Positions 43,622 through 50,803 are shown, counted from the stretch's first letter. The stretch is 50,803 bases of DNA from Streptomyces hayashii (GCF_024539815.1 NZ_JAHHIU010000114.1:1-50803); one strand, 5' to 3'. Notes: generated by a model not told the origin, from the letters alone. Program-made: numbers and translations.

Positions 43622-44051
43622 CGCCCTGCTCCTTGCCCTGCTTCGCCAGGGCGACCAGGTCGGCGTAGCGGACGACGGCGCCACCGGCGCCCCACGTCCC
43701 GTCCGGCTGTTCGTTGACGAGCACCCAGACGCGCAGCGCCTCGGCCGGAGCGAGGCCGGCGGCGGCCAGGACCGTCTTCGTCGCGTCCTCGACGAGTCTG
43801 GCCTTGCGTCGCTCGGACAGCGCCCCCTGCGGCACCGTCACCTCCACGAGGAAGCGGGGCGCGTCGTCCTCGGCGGTCGCCTGGGCGCCTTCGGGCAGCT
43901 CGGTGAGGTAGCTCCACGCCTGGGCGCGGAAGAAGGCGGTGTCGGGTGCGCCCTCCCAGCGCAGCAGGACGGCCGCGAGGTCGCGCTGCACGGTGGCGCG
44001 GCCCTCCTTCGTGAGGGCGCCGGTCGGCACCGTCAAGCGGATCATGGGCAT
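43614..44051 (-). CDS. Tandem-fused tautomerase-superfamily protein
   Basis: A 145-aa protein consisting of two 4-oxalocrotonate tautomerase-like beta-alpha-beta units: MPMIRLTVPTGALTKEGRAT (residue 1 on) and RFLVEVTVPQGALSERRKAR (about 66 on). Pro2, exposed after Met removal, is the catalytic proline of the family. The second unit has no N-terminal proline, as expected in fusions such as malonate semialdehyde decarboxylase-like proteins. ATG 44051 has a GGAG site next to operator copy 1. The gene heads the operon with the alcohol dehydrogenase. Confidence 0.82.
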   Translation of the reverse strand: MPMIRLTVPTGALTKEGRATVQRDLAAVLLRWEGAPDTAFFRAQAWSYLTELPEGAQATAEDDAPRFLVEVTVPQGALSERRKARLVEDATKTVLAAAGLAPAEALRVWVLVNEQPDGTWGAGGAVVRYADLVALAKQGKEQGDA

Positions 44052-44060
44052 GGCAGCTCC

Positions 44061-44076
44061 TATGACGATCGTTATA
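44061..44076. promoter_or_regulatory. 16-bp TetR operator, copy 1
   Basis: TATGACGATCGTTATA is a near-perfect palindrome (one mismatch between arms), 9 bp upstream of the tautomerase-fusion start. It shares the TATGAC...CGTTATA pattern with three other sites in the window. Confidence 0.85.
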
Positions 44077-44095
44077 TCCGCCGGTCACGGTAGAC

Positions 44096-44111
44096 TATGA
44101 CGGACGTTATA
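44096..44111. promoter_or_regulatory. 16-bp TetR operator, copy 2
   Basis: TATGACGGACGTTATA lies 20 bp before the TetR gene and 35 bp from copy 1. It matches the common pattern TATGACnnnCGTTATA and supports autoregulation. Confidence 0.85.
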
Positions 44112-44131
44112 ACCAGAGGGGGAGTGCACAG

Positions 44132-44716
44132 GTGCCCAAGAGCAGCACGCCGTCGCGCGAGCGGATCGTGGCCGGCGCCGCCGACATGATCAGCCGGCGC
44201 GGTCTGAGCGCGACGAGCATCCGGGAGATGGCCAAGCACGCGAAGGCGCCGCTCGGCTCCACGTACCACTACTTCCCCGAGGGCAAGCAGCAACTGGCCA
44301 CGGAGGCCGTGCGATTCACGGGCGAGTGGGTGGCCCGCAGCCTGCGCAAGGAGCTGGAGGCGGGCCCGGCCGCAGGGCTGCGGGCGTTCCTCTCCCTGTG
44401 GCGCGAGATCGTCGTCGAGAGCGACTTCCACGCGGGCTGCCCCGTCCTGGCGGTGGCCATCGAGGAGCCCCCGACCGACGAGATCCCGCCCGCCCTGGCC
44501 GCGGCGGCCGAGGTCTTCGCACAGTGGCAGAGCCTGCTCGCCGACTCCTTGCGGGAACACGGCGCCGAAGCCGAGCAGGCAGCGCAGCTGGCGACGCTCG
44601 TCGTCGCTGCCGTCGAGGGCACGGTGGCCATGTGCCGCGCGCAGCGCAGCACCCAACCCCTCGATCACGCCGCCGAACAACTTGAGGCCCTCATCGCCGC
44701 CGCCACCGGAAACTGA
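44132..44716 (+). CDS. TetR-family regulator (LmrA/YxaF type) of the tautomerase regulon
   Basis: A 194-aa regulator. The DNA-binding domain (about residues 8-58) includes GLSATSIREMAKHAKAPLGS, then TYHYFPEGKQQL, typical of the LmrA/YxaF subgroup. The C-terminal domain carries the subgroup marker FHAGCPVLAVAIE (about 98-110). GTG 44132 follows GGGGGAG. Operator copies 1 and 2 fill the divergent gap, and copies 3 and 4 lie before the second tautomerase-like gene, so this protein most likely governs all three units. Confidence 0.9.
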   Translation: MPKSSTPSRERIVAGAADMISRRGLSATSIREMAKHAKAPLGSTYHYFPEGKQQLATEAVRFTGEWVARSLRKELEAGPAAGLRAFLSLWREIVVESDFHAGCPVLAVAIEEPPTDEIPPALAAAAEVFAQWQSLLADSLREHGAEAEQAAQLATLVVAAVEGTVAMCRAQRSTQPLDHAAEQLEALIAAATGN

Positions 44717-44792
44717 CCGGCCCCCACGCGTGCGACCCGCGCGGGGCGGGCGCGTCCACCCGCCCCGACGAGAGGTCGACGCACGGGCGAGG

Positions 44793-45269
44793 TCACGCGC
44801 CGAGTGCGGCGCGGATCGCCTCGGCCTTCTCCTCGGTGAACACGCCGCTGTCGAGGAGCGAGAGGACGGACAGCACGCCGCCGCCGGAGCCCCAGCTGCC
44901 CTCGTCGATGACACGGAAGTTGACCCACCAGGTCGGCGACGGCTGCGGCAGGCCGCAGGCGTCGGCCATCGCGGCGAGGACGCGCTCGACGACAGCAGTC
45001 CTGACCTCCTGCCGCCAGTCCCCGTCCATCACTGTCACGTCGATCACCATGACGTCGGCGTCCGGACCGACGTCCGCGAGGAGCCGGCCGCCGATGGCCA
45101 TCATGTCGGGCTCACGCTCGACGAAGTGCACCTGGAATCCGACCCGCGCGGGCGGGGCGAACTGCCCCACCTCGGGCACGAGGACCGCGTCCGTCAGCGT
45201 TCGGGCCAGCTCGCGGCGCTGCTCCAGACCCAGGCGCCCCGCCGGGGTGTTCACGGTGACGACCGTCAC
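44793..45269 (-). CDS. Tautomerase-superfamily protein lacking the N-terminal proline
   Basis: A 158-aa protein with the layout of fused tautomerases (VVTVNTPAGRLGLEQRRELA; VMVIDVTVMDGDWRQEVRTA). The residue after Met is Thr (MTVV), so the usual catalytic Pro1 is missing. The C-terminus has the motif PTWWVNFRVIDEGSWGSGG, similar to the WVLVNEQPDGTWGAGG end of the protein at 43614. GTG 45269 has AGGAGGAG directly upstream, next to operator copy 3. It may be an inactive partner subunit or use another residue. Confidence 0.78.
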   Translation of the reverse strand: MTVVTVNTPAGRLGLEQRRELARTLTDAVLVPEVGQFAPPARVGFQVHFVEREPDMMAIGGRLLADVGPDADVMVIDVTVMDGDWRQEVRTAVVERVLAAMADACGLPQPSPTWWVNFRVIDEGSWGSGGGVLSVLSLLDSGVFTEEKAEAIRAALGA

Positions 45270-45279
45270 GAACTCCTCC

Positions 45280-45295
45280 TATGACATTCGTTATA
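45280..45295. promoter_or_regulatory. 16-bp TetR operator, copy 3
   Basis: TATGACATTCGTTATA abuts the ribosome site of the second tautomerase-like gene. It matches copies 1, 2 and 4 across both arms. Confidence 0.85.
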
Positions 45296-45318
45296 GACGG
45301 CTCCAGGACACACACGGC

Positions 45319-45334
45319 TATAACGACTGTCATA
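45319..45334. promoter_or_regulatory. 16-bp TetR operator, copy 4 (inverted)
   Basis: TATAACGACTGTCATA is the reverse complement of TATGACAGTCGTTATA. It lies 39 bp from copy 3, similar to the 35-bp spacing of copies 1 and 2, and just after the SDR stop. Confidence 0.85.
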
Positions 45335-45349
45335 GGCATTCGGAACGCT

Positions 45350-46045
45350 TCACCAGGGCATCTCCCCGTGACGGTCGCGGAAGGTTCCGGTCGGACCGTC
45401 CGCCCCGGCGGTGGCGAGTTCGACGATCGCGTCGGTCCCCTCGGTCACCGTCTGCGGACCGCTGTGCCCGTTGAAGTCGGTCGCGGTGTAGCCCGGGTCG
45501 GCCGCGTTCACCCTCACGTCCGGCCAGGACCTGGCGTACTGCGTGGTCAGCATGGTCACGGCGGCCTTCGACGCGGTGTAGAGCGGCGCGGCGTACCGGC
45601 TCTCGACGCGCTCGGCGTCGTGGGTGGCCCCGAACGACCCCATGCCGCTCGACACGTTGACGATGACCGGGTTCGCGGACGTGCGCAGCAGGGGCAGGAA
45701 CGCGTGCGTCACGCGGACGATCCCCACGACGTTGACGTCGAACACCTCGCTCGCGTCAGCAGCCGTGATCTCGTCGGCGGGGCGGTGCGTCCCGAGGACG
45801 CCGGCGTTGTTGATCAGGACGTCGATGCCGCCCTCGCGGGCTCGCACGTCGGCGGCCGCCGCGGCCACCGACGCGTCGTCGGTGACGTCGATCTGGACGA
45901 AACGGGCGCCGAGTGCGTCGGCGGCCGCCTGGCCGCGCTCCGGATCACGAGCGCCGACGAGGACGGTGTGGCCGGCCTCGATCAACCGGCGGGCGGTCTC
46001 GTACCCGAGGGACTTGTTGGCTCCGGTGATGAATGTGGTGGTCAT
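45350..46045 (-). CDS. Short-chain dehydrogenase/reductase
   Basis: A 231-aa classical SDR. The cofactor motif is TFITGANKSLGYETARRL, NNAG follows at about residue 79, and the active site reads VNVSSGMGSFG with LYTASKAA (Tyr-x-x-x-Lys). It starts at ATG 46045. It is divergent from an MmyB-type regulator 102 bp away, the pairing usually seen for that regulator family. Substrate unknown. Its promoter is not next to the 16-bp operators. Confidence 0.9.
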   Translation of the reverse strand: MTTTFITGANKSLGYETARRLIEAGHTVLVGARDPERGQAAADALGARFVQIDVTDDASVAAAAADVRAREGGIDVLINNAGVLGTHRPADEITAADASEVFDVNVVGIVRVTHAFLPLLRTSANPVIVNVSSGMGSFGATHDAERVESRYAAPLYTASKAAVTMLTTQYARSWPDVRVNAADPGYTATDFNGHSGPQTVTEGTDAIVELATAGADGPTGTFRDRHGEMPW

Positions 46046-46147
46046 GCGTCCACTCTCGGCCCGCGACGAGAGCACAACCAGTGCCCTCCGCGACGGTAGG
46101 ACCGCCAGTACCAGGCACGACGACCGTCCGGCGGAGACAATGGACGG

Positions 46148-47026
46148 GTGGACGAGACCCTTGGCACGGCATTGCGCCGCTGGCGCGACCGGCTTTCCCC
46201 CCTCGACGTCGGTCGGACGTCACGGCCGGGACGACGCGCGGTGGGGTTGCGACGCGAGGAACTGGCCGAACTCGCAGGGCTGTCGGTCGACTATGTGGTG
46301 CGGCTGGAGCAGGGGCGTGCCACGAACCCCTCGGCACAGGTCGTCGCGAGCCTGGCCAGGGCCCTGCAACTGCAGCCCGTGGAGCGCGATCACGCCTACC
46401 GGCTGGCGGGCCTCCTGCCTCCCCAGGAGGGCGTCGTCTCCACGCATGTGCCGGCCGGGGTCCAGCGGATGCTCGCTCGCCTCGGCGAGTTTCCCGTCGG
46501 TGTGTTCAGCGCCGACTGGACCCTGCTGTCCTGGACCCCCGCATGGGCGGCGCTGCTGGGCGACCCCAGCGCACGGACACAGGTCGAGCGGAACCTGCCA
46601 CGGGCTGTCTTCTCCACAGGGCCCTCGGGGCTCGCGGCCTGGCCCGTGCTCCAGGACGGCGACGCCCTGGGGCCGGCCCTCGTAGCCGATCTGCGCTCGG
46701 CTCTCGTCGACTACCCCCGCGACCGTGGACTGATCGGCCTCGTCGACGAACTGCGTTGCACCAGTGCGGAGTTCGCCCGGTTGTGGGACGAGGGCGCCGT
46801 CGGTCCGCACGTGTCGGCCCGCAAGACCGTCGTGCACCCCCAGGTCGGCGAGGTGACGTGCGACTGCGACGTGCTCACCGTCCCGGGCTGCGACGTCCGC
46901 CTTGTCGTCTACACGGCGGCATCGGGTTCCGTCGATGCGGAGAAGCTGGAGTTCCTACGGGTCACCAACGGTGTCCGCGCCGACGGCTCCTCGTCTCCGG
47001 GTCACGGTCTGTTCTCCACGCCGTGA
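46148..47026 (+). CDS. XRE-family regulator with MmyB-like ligand domain
   Basis: A 292-aa regulator related to the one at 5594. The helix-turn-helix covers about residues 30-88 (LRREELAELAGLSVDYVVRL). The MmyB-like domain covers about 105-270, with the family motifs VFSADWTLLSWTPAWAALLG and TVVHPQVGEVTCDCDVL. GTG 46148 is the only good start. The divergent SDR is the expected target. It converges with the ribosome-inactivating protein gene, separated by a hairpin. Confidence 0.88.
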   Translation: MDETLGTALRRWRDRLSPLDVGRTSRPGRRAVGLRREELAELAGLSVDYVVRLEQGRATNPSAQVVASLARALQLQPVERDHAYRLAGLLPPQEGVVSTHVPAGVQRMLARLGEFPVGVFSADWTLLSWTPAWAALLGDPSARTQVERNLPRAVFSTGPSGLAAWPVLQDGDALGPALVADLRSALVDYPRDRGLIGLVDELRCTSAEFARLWDEGAVGPHVSARKTVVHPQVGEVTCDCDVLTVPGCDVRLVVYTAASGSVDAEKLEFLRVTNGVRADGSSSPGHGLFSTP

Positions 47027-47034
47027 CGATCGGG

Positions 47035-47053
47035 CCCGGGCAACGCGCCCGGG
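47035..47053. terminator. Hairpin between convergent regulator and RIP genes
   Basis: CCCGGGC (47035-47041) and GCCCGGG (47047-47053) pair around AACGC in the 34-bp gap between the two stops. It probably terminates both genes. Confidence 0.6.
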
Positions 47054-47060
47054 GGCGGTG

Positions 47061-47933
47061 TCAGGAGCCGCCGTGCATGATGGCCCCGTTGGCCTCGACG
47101 AAGCCGACGTAGTACAGCAGCGCCGCGATGGTGGTGATGGCGTGGCCCATGACGTAGACGGTCTGGCCGGACGGGTTGGCGCGCGCGTTGCGGATGAACC
47201 TGCTGATGGCCCCCCACTGGTTCTCCACGTTGGCGGCCAGGATGTTCCCGCGCTGCCCGTCGACGTAGTTCAGCGGACGATTCCGGTTGGGGTTCTGGAT
47301 GTTGCCCCGGACGACGTCGAAGACGACGCCGAAGCGCGCGGCCTCGGAGAAGATCTGGGTCGCCATCAGCACCGCGCGTCCCGTCGCTTCGTTGTACGCG
47401 GCCGCACGACCCAGGGTGCGCATGGCGGTGTAGATGTTCTCGGGGTTGGGGGCCAGGCTGCCCCGGTCGCGGCCGCCCGGGATGTCGTTGTAATTGCTGC
47501 TGGCTATCCGGCGGTTGGCGGGCACCGTCACGCCCAGCGCGGTCTGGAACTCGTTGATCCGGTCCTGGAACGCCCAGTGGGAGTTGGTCTGCGGGGCGTA
47601 GAAGCCGGCGACGTAGAGGTCGTTCGCCCAGAGGTAGACCGACGCGAGATGGACGTCATTGGTGTCGAGGACCCGCACCTGGATCAGGCGGCCCCGCTCG
47701 GTGGTGGTCTCGGCGACGTTGTCGACGCCGGTCACGTCACCATAGGTGTGGAGGTGGATCGCGTCGATCAGGCGCCAGTAGTTCTGGTGGTGGGTGTTCC
47801 CACCGGCCGTGATGTTCGAGACATGCCAGTCGATCACCTGGTAGTTGGTCGCGGACGCGGTACTGCTCAGCGCCGTCACCAGGCCCATCGAGACGGCCAG
47901 GGTCAGCAGGGCGGAGCAAAGTCGTTTCAGCAC
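47061..47933 (-). CDS. Secreted ribosome-inactivating protein (rRNA N-glycosylase)
   Basis: A 290-aa protein with a Sec signal peptide (residues 1-28, cut after STASA). The mature part fits the plant/Shiga-type RIP family that removes one adenine from the sarcin-ricin loop of large-subunit rRNA. All active-site positions can be placed: Tyr107 (NDLYVAGFYA), Tyr148 (SSNYND), Glu197 and Arg200 (FSEAARF), and Trp240 (ENQWGAISRF). Relatives are rare in bacteria but known in Streptomyces (for example RIPsc of S. coelicolor). No B-chain or immunity gene is adjacent. GTG 47933 is the start; the ribosome site is weak. Confidence 0.87.
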   Translation of the reverse strand: MLKRLCSALLTLAVSMGLVTALSSTASATNYQVIDWHVSNITAGGNTHHQNYWRLIDAIHLHTYGDVTGVDNVAETTTERGRLIQVRVLDTNDVHLASVYLWANDLYVAGFYAPQTNSHWAFQDRINEFQTALGVTVPANRRIASSNYNDIPGGRDRGSLAPNPENIYTAMRTLGRAAAYNEATGRAVLMATQIFSEAARFGVVFDVVRGNIQNPNRNRPLNYVDGQRGNILAANVENQWGAISRFIRNARANPSGQTVYVMGHAITTIAALLYYVGFVEANGAIMHGGS

Positions 47934-48232
47934 GATGTTCTCTGTATCTCCGTGTCAAGGGTGGTCAGTCCTGTCGGGACACGAGGCTAGGAGTCCTTGC
48001 GCAGGCGGAGTTGTCCGGCAGCGCATCGTCACCTGCCCGAGAACGCACAGGTCGGTCGATCGCACGCGGCGTCACGGTCTTCCGCTTGCCGACTGGACTC
48101 GCTCCTCACCGGCGTGCCGAGGGACCACACGCCGAGGGGACCGGAGCGTCGGCCGAGGCGACCGGTGGACGCCCGCAGTGCGGGGGCGGAAATCCCGTCG
48201 AGTTCCGCACACACCCGGCCTACTCTGCTGAC
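47934..48232. other. 299-bp divergent region between RIP and zinc-ribbon genes
   Basis: I see no palindrome or recognisable promoter pair. The region should hold promoters for both neighbours. Confidence 0.4.
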
Positions 48233-48595
48233 ATGGCCCACGCGAAGACCTCGTACGTCTGCCTGCCCTGCCGGGCCTCGTACAAGCAGCCCTACGACAG
48301 GGGCAGGGAGCGGATCTGTCCCCGCTGCACGCGACCGCTGATCCACGTGGGCTCCGCCTTCGCCCCGCCGCGCCGCCGGGACATCACGGCCTGGCGGACG
48401 CTGTCCGTGCTGCTGCACGCCGGTGTCCGCTTCCACAAGAGCTGCTGCTCCGGGCCCGGACACCGTCCGCGCACCCTGCGGGAGGTGCGCGAGCGGATGA
48501 CGTACGCCCGGCGCAGCGGAGAGCCCTTCGCGCGATCCCTCGTACGGTACGACCTGCCCGCCGGATCGCCGCGCGGTCGACAGCGGCTGCGGTGA
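48233..48595 (+). CDS. Small zinc-ribbon protein (often mislabelled as DXP synthase)
   Basis: A 120-aa basic protein. YVCLPCRASY and RICPRCTRPL supply two CxxC knuckles (Cys10/Cys13 and Cys29/Cys32) for one Zn. A further FHKSCCSGPG segment adds two cysteines. As I recall, close homologues in Streptomyces genomes are often annotated as deoxyxylulose-5-phosphate synthase, but the protein is far too short and has no thiamine-diphosphate motif. ATG 48233 lacks a good ribosome site. Function unknown; the basic C-terminus suggests nucleic-acid binding. Confidence 0.75.
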   Translation: MAHAKTSYVCLPCRASYKQPYDRGRERICPRCTRPLIHVGSAFAPPRRRDITAWRTLSVLLHAGVRFHKSCCSGPGHRPRTLREVRERMTYARRSGEPFARSLVRYDLPAGSPRGRQRLR

Positions 48596-48784
48596 ACGCA
48601 CCGCCGCCGCGTCCAGCCCGTCCTGGACGTCCTGGACGTCCTCGTCCGTAATGCCGTATCCGGTCGCCGGTCCGCCGCTCCTCGTACCCCGTTTTTCAGC
48701 CATGCCCCTGCAACGTCCCGGCACGAAAAGGTACTTCCGCACAGGAGCACGCGTCTGACATCTTGCGTCCACCACTCGTTTCTT

Positions 48785-48820
48785 ACGGCCCGGCCGGTGC
48801 TCTCAGCACGGCCGGGCCGT
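48785..48820 (+). promoter_or_regulatory. Stable leader hairpin ahead of the protease ribosome site
   Basis: ACGGCCCGGCCG-G-TGCT pairs with AGCACGGCCGGGCCGT (16 pairs, one bulged G, loop CTC). It ends 4 bases before the CGGAGGA ribosome site at 48824. It could be the terminator of an upstream transcript, a stabilising 5' end, or a structure that controls translation. The rest of 48596-48784 is featureless. Confidence 0.6.
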
Positions 48821-48833
48821 CTCCGGAGGACGC

Positions 48834-50636
48834 ATGACAGCCCACATATCCAGCCGCCCCAGACGCACGCTGGTGCTCGCGGCCACGCTCGGCGCCGCCC
48901 TCGCTCTCGGCGCCCCCGGCGCCCTCGCGGGCACGCTCCCCGTCGTCCCCTCCGCCTCCGCGCCGGCCGCCAAGGCCCATGCTCCGGCAGCCGCGCCGGC
49001 TTCCCGGAGCGCGGCCTGGGTGGCCGGCACGCGTGCCTACCTCGTGATCACCGCCCCCGGTGACAATTCGGCGGTCCGCTCCGCTGTCGCGGCGAACGGC
49101 GGCACCGTCTTCTCGGACTTCGGCGCCATCGGCGTGATCGTCGCCCACTCGGCGTCCAGCGGCTTCGCCGCCGCCATGCGCGGTGTCGCCGGCGTGCAGC
49201 AGGTCGGCGCCACGCGCACCTCGGACGTCCCGGCCGACGCCTACAACCCGGCGCTGCCGGCCAATCCGTCCCAGGCCTCGACCCCGGCCGGAGAACCGGT
49301 CCGGGCCGACATGAGCCAGATCAAGGCCGACCAGGCCTGGGCCGTGAACCCGGGCTCCGCCTCCGTCAAGGTCGGCATCCTGGACACCGGCATGGACGAC
49401 CAGCACCAGGACCTGGCGCCCAACTTCGACGCGGCCGACTCGGTCTCCTGCGCCTACGGCAAGCCCGACACCCGTACCGGCGCCTGGCGGGACGTCGACA
49501 CCCACGGCACCCACGTAGCGGGCACGATCGCCGCGGCCAAGAACGGCAAGGGCGTGGTCGGCGTGGCCCCCGGGGTGAGGATCGCCGCGGTCCGGGTCGC
49601 CGAGCCGGGCAACTCCTTCTTCTTCGCCGAGAACACCATCTGCGGTTTCGTCTGGGCCGGTGACCACGGCTTCAAGGTCACCAACAACAGCTATTACACG
49701 GACCCGTGGCAGTTCAACTGCCCGGACAACATCGACCAGGCCGCCATCATCGAGGGCGTCAAGCGCGCCCAGGAGTACGCCGAGAGCAAGGGCTCCCTCC
49801 AGATCGCCGCCGCGGGCAACGAGAACTACGACCTCGCCCACAAGACGACCGACTCCGCGAGCCCGAACGACTCGACGCCGGTCACCCGCACCATCACCAA
49901 CGCCTGCCTCGACATCCCGACCGAGTTGCCGGGCGTGGTCACGGTCGCGGCCAACGGCACGGGCGTCACCAAGGCCTCGTTCTCCAACTACGGGCAGGGC
50001 GTCATCGACGTCGCGGCACCGGGCAGCAACGTGTACTCCACCGTCCCCGGCGGCGGCTACGGCAGCAAGAGCGGCACCTCGATGGCCACTCCGCACGTGG
50101 TCGGCGTGGCGGCGCTCATCGCCAGCGCCGACCCGGGCATCACCCCTGCGCAGCTCCGCGCCAAGCTGGCCGCCCAGGCCAACGACATCGCCTGCCCCGC
50201 GGACAGTCGCTGCACGGGCACGACGGCCTCCAACTCGTTCTTCGGCGAGGGACAGGTCGACGCCCTCAAGGCCGTCGGAGCCACCCCGCCGCCCGGCGCG
50301 TACTTCGAGAACCTCGCGGACTTCGCCATCAACGACAACGCGACCGTGGAGAGCCCGATCGCCGTCACCGGCGTGACGGGCAACGCCCCGGCCACCCTCA
50401 AGGTGGGCGTGGACATCAAGCACACCTACATCGGCGACCTGAAGGTCGACCTGGTGGCGCCGGACGGCACCGTCTACACGCTGCACAACCACGCCGGCGG
50501 CAGCGCCGACAACATCGCCCAGACCTACACCGTGAACGCCTCCTCGGAGGTCGCGAACGGCACCTGGAAGCTGCGCGTCAACGACAACGCCGCCTCCGAC
50601 ACGGGCAAGATCGACGCCTGGAACCTGACCTTCTAG
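48834..50636 (+). CDS. Secreted S8 subtilisin-type protease with P-domain
   Basis: A 600-aa preproprotein. The signal peptide covers about 1-33, followed by an I9-like propeptide (about 60-130, AYLVITAPGDNSAVRSAV). The catalytic domain (about 150-480) has Asp184 (GILDTGMD), His224 (DTHGTHVAG) and Ser416 (SGTSMATPH); GNENYD is the oxyanion Asn region. A C-terminal P/homoB domain (about 490-600) runs from AYFENLADFAINDN to GKIDAWNLTF. ATG 48834 follows CGGAGGA. It would digest extracellular protein. It is preceded by a strong hairpin. Confidence 0.94.
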   Translation: MTAHISSRPRRTLVLAATLGAALALGAPGALAGTLPVVPSASAPAAKAHAPAAAPASRSAAWVAGTRAYLVITAPGDNSAVRSAVAANGGTVFSDFGAIGVIVAHSASSGFAAAMRGVAGVQQVGATRTSDVPADAYNPALPANPSQASTPAGEPVRADMSQIKADQAWAVNPGSASVKVGILDTGMDDQHQDLAPNFDAADSVSCAYGKPDTRTGAWRDVDTHGTHVAGTIAAAKNGKGVVGVAPGVRIAAVRVAEPGNSFFFAENTICGFVWAGDHGFKVTNNSYYTDPWQFNCPDNIDQAAIIEGVKRAQEYAESKGSLQIAAAGNENYDLAHKTTDSASPNDSTPVTRTITNACLDIPTELPGVVTVAANGTGVTKASFSNYGQGVIDVAAPGSNVYSTVPGGGYGSKSGTSMATPHVVGVAALIASADPGITPAQLRAKLAAQANDIACPADSRCTGTTASNSFFGEGQVDALKAVGATPPPGAYFENLADFAINDNATVESPIAVTGVTGNAPATLKVGVDIKHTYIGDLKVDLVAPDGTVYTLHNHAGGSADNIAQTYTVNASSEVANGTWKLRVNDNAASDTGKIDAWNLTF

Positions 50637-50660
50637 CGCAGAGTCCGGCAACGCCCGAGT

Positions 50661-50711
50661 GCATCCGGGAAGCCCCGGGTGCATCCGGGAAGCCCCGGGT
50701 GCGTCCGGGAA
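50661..50711. repeat. 20-bp direct repeat, two and a half copies
   Basis: GCATCCGGGAAGCCCCGGGT occurs at 50661-50680 and 50681-50700, followed by a partial copy. It lies 24 bp after the protease stop and may be a slippage product or part of a termination region. Confidence 0.8.
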
Positions 50712-50776
50712 GGGCACGGACGGCTCGGGTCGGTGTACAGGTCGTCGTGCGCCACCCTGAGGAGCTGAAGGCCGCG

Positions 50777-50803
50777 GCATCGCTGCCGTACGGGCAGCGA
50801 TGC
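50777..50803. terminator. 11-bp stem hairpin at the window end
   Basis: GCATCGCTGCC (50777-50787) pairs with GGCAGCGATGC (50793-50803) around GTACG. It may end the protease transcript or an unseen convergent gene beyond the window. Confidence 0.55.

Noticed and set aside
46078..46118. CCAGTGCC and CCAGTACC repeats in the gap between the SDR and MmyB genes
   Set aside because: Could be the regulator's site, but only two short matches exist and no known consensus supports it.
48783..50780. A 665-codon minus-strand frame opposite the protease
   Set aside because: It mirrors the subtilisin gene, whose catalytic triad is intact; its composition is a shadow of codon bias.
1..50803. tRNA, rRNA, CRISPR array, riboswitch or complete insertion sequence
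   Set aside because: None seen on either strand by reading; the only mobile-element trace is the IS5-type tail at 16992-17153.

Overview
The window is chromosomal DNA of a high-GC actinomycete, almost certainly Streptomyces or a close relative. The evidence is the very strong G/C third-position bias, GTG starts and GGAGG-type ribosome sites, secreted polysaccharide hydrolases, two class I terpene cyclases, MmyB-type regulators, a SigE-family sigma factor and many TetR, LysR and MerR regulators. The mixture of specialised-metabolism, sugar-utilisation and stress genes with several decayed genes suggests a chromosome arm rather than the core. I saw no rRNA, tRNA, CRISPR array or complete mobile element.

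Layout. 0.1-2.8 kb: a secreted GH44 glucanase with FN3 and CBM2 modules behind a perfect CebR-type operator. 3-6.4 kb: a DinB-like DUF1569 protein, a helical protein with a duplicated tail and an MmyB-type regulator. 6.4-8.7 kb: a regulator relic, a heptamer repeat, a quinone-oxidoreductase-like enzyme and a cupin. 8.9-10.1 kb: a divergent TetR/DUF1772 pair with twin operators. 10.1-14.8 kb (minus strand): a hydroxyisobutyryl-CoA hydrolase-like enzyme, an MMPL exporter and a terpene cyclase. 14.9-17.2 kb: an ADP-ribosylglycohydrolase, a MerR regulator and an IS5-type transposase remnant. 17.2-18.7 kb: divergent arsR/arsM. 18.7-22.9 kb: a DHA2 exporter, an F420-reductase-like protein, a degenerate IMPase-like protein and a LysR regulator. 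23.1-26.3 kb: beta-galactosidase debris, an AraC regulator, a coupled SnoaL/TetR pair and a zinc-ribbon protein. 26.6-30.4 kb: a SigE-type sigma factor, a single-pass membrane protein, a GT2-GtrA fusion and a GT-C mannosyltransferase-like protein. 30.4-36.6 kb: a thioredoxin-like protein, an HNH-like protein, a peptidase E homologue, a Fic-type toxin/antitoxin pair, a Tat-exported amidohydrolase, a truncated LtrA and a maltokinase-cap protein. 37-39.6 kb: a secreted GH32 levanase with a nested duplicated insert. 40.3-42.5 kb: an MFE-2-like dehydrogenase followed by an avermitilol-synthase-like terpene cyclase. 42.6-45.3 kb: two tautomerase-fold proteins, a zinc alcohol dehydrogenase and a TetR regulator tied together by four copies of one 16-bp operator. 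45.3-47 kb: an SDR and a divergent MmyB regulator. 47-48 kb: a secreted ribosome-inactivating protein with a complete catalytic set. 48.2-50.6 kb: a zinc-ribbon protein and a secreted subtilisin with a P-domain.

How the genes work together. Three secreted enzymes (GH44, GH32, S8) serve extracellular polymer breakdown. Two terpene loci each pair a cyclase with a possible partner: an MMPL exporter, or an oxidoreductase. The sigma factor and lipid-linked glycosyltransferase run looks like an envelope-glycan unit. The strongest candidates for undescribed biology are the four-operator tautomerase/dehydrogenase regulon, the secreted ribosome-inactivating protein, the nested carbohydrate-module insert in the levanase and the Fic-type pair whose toxin lacks the Fic motif.
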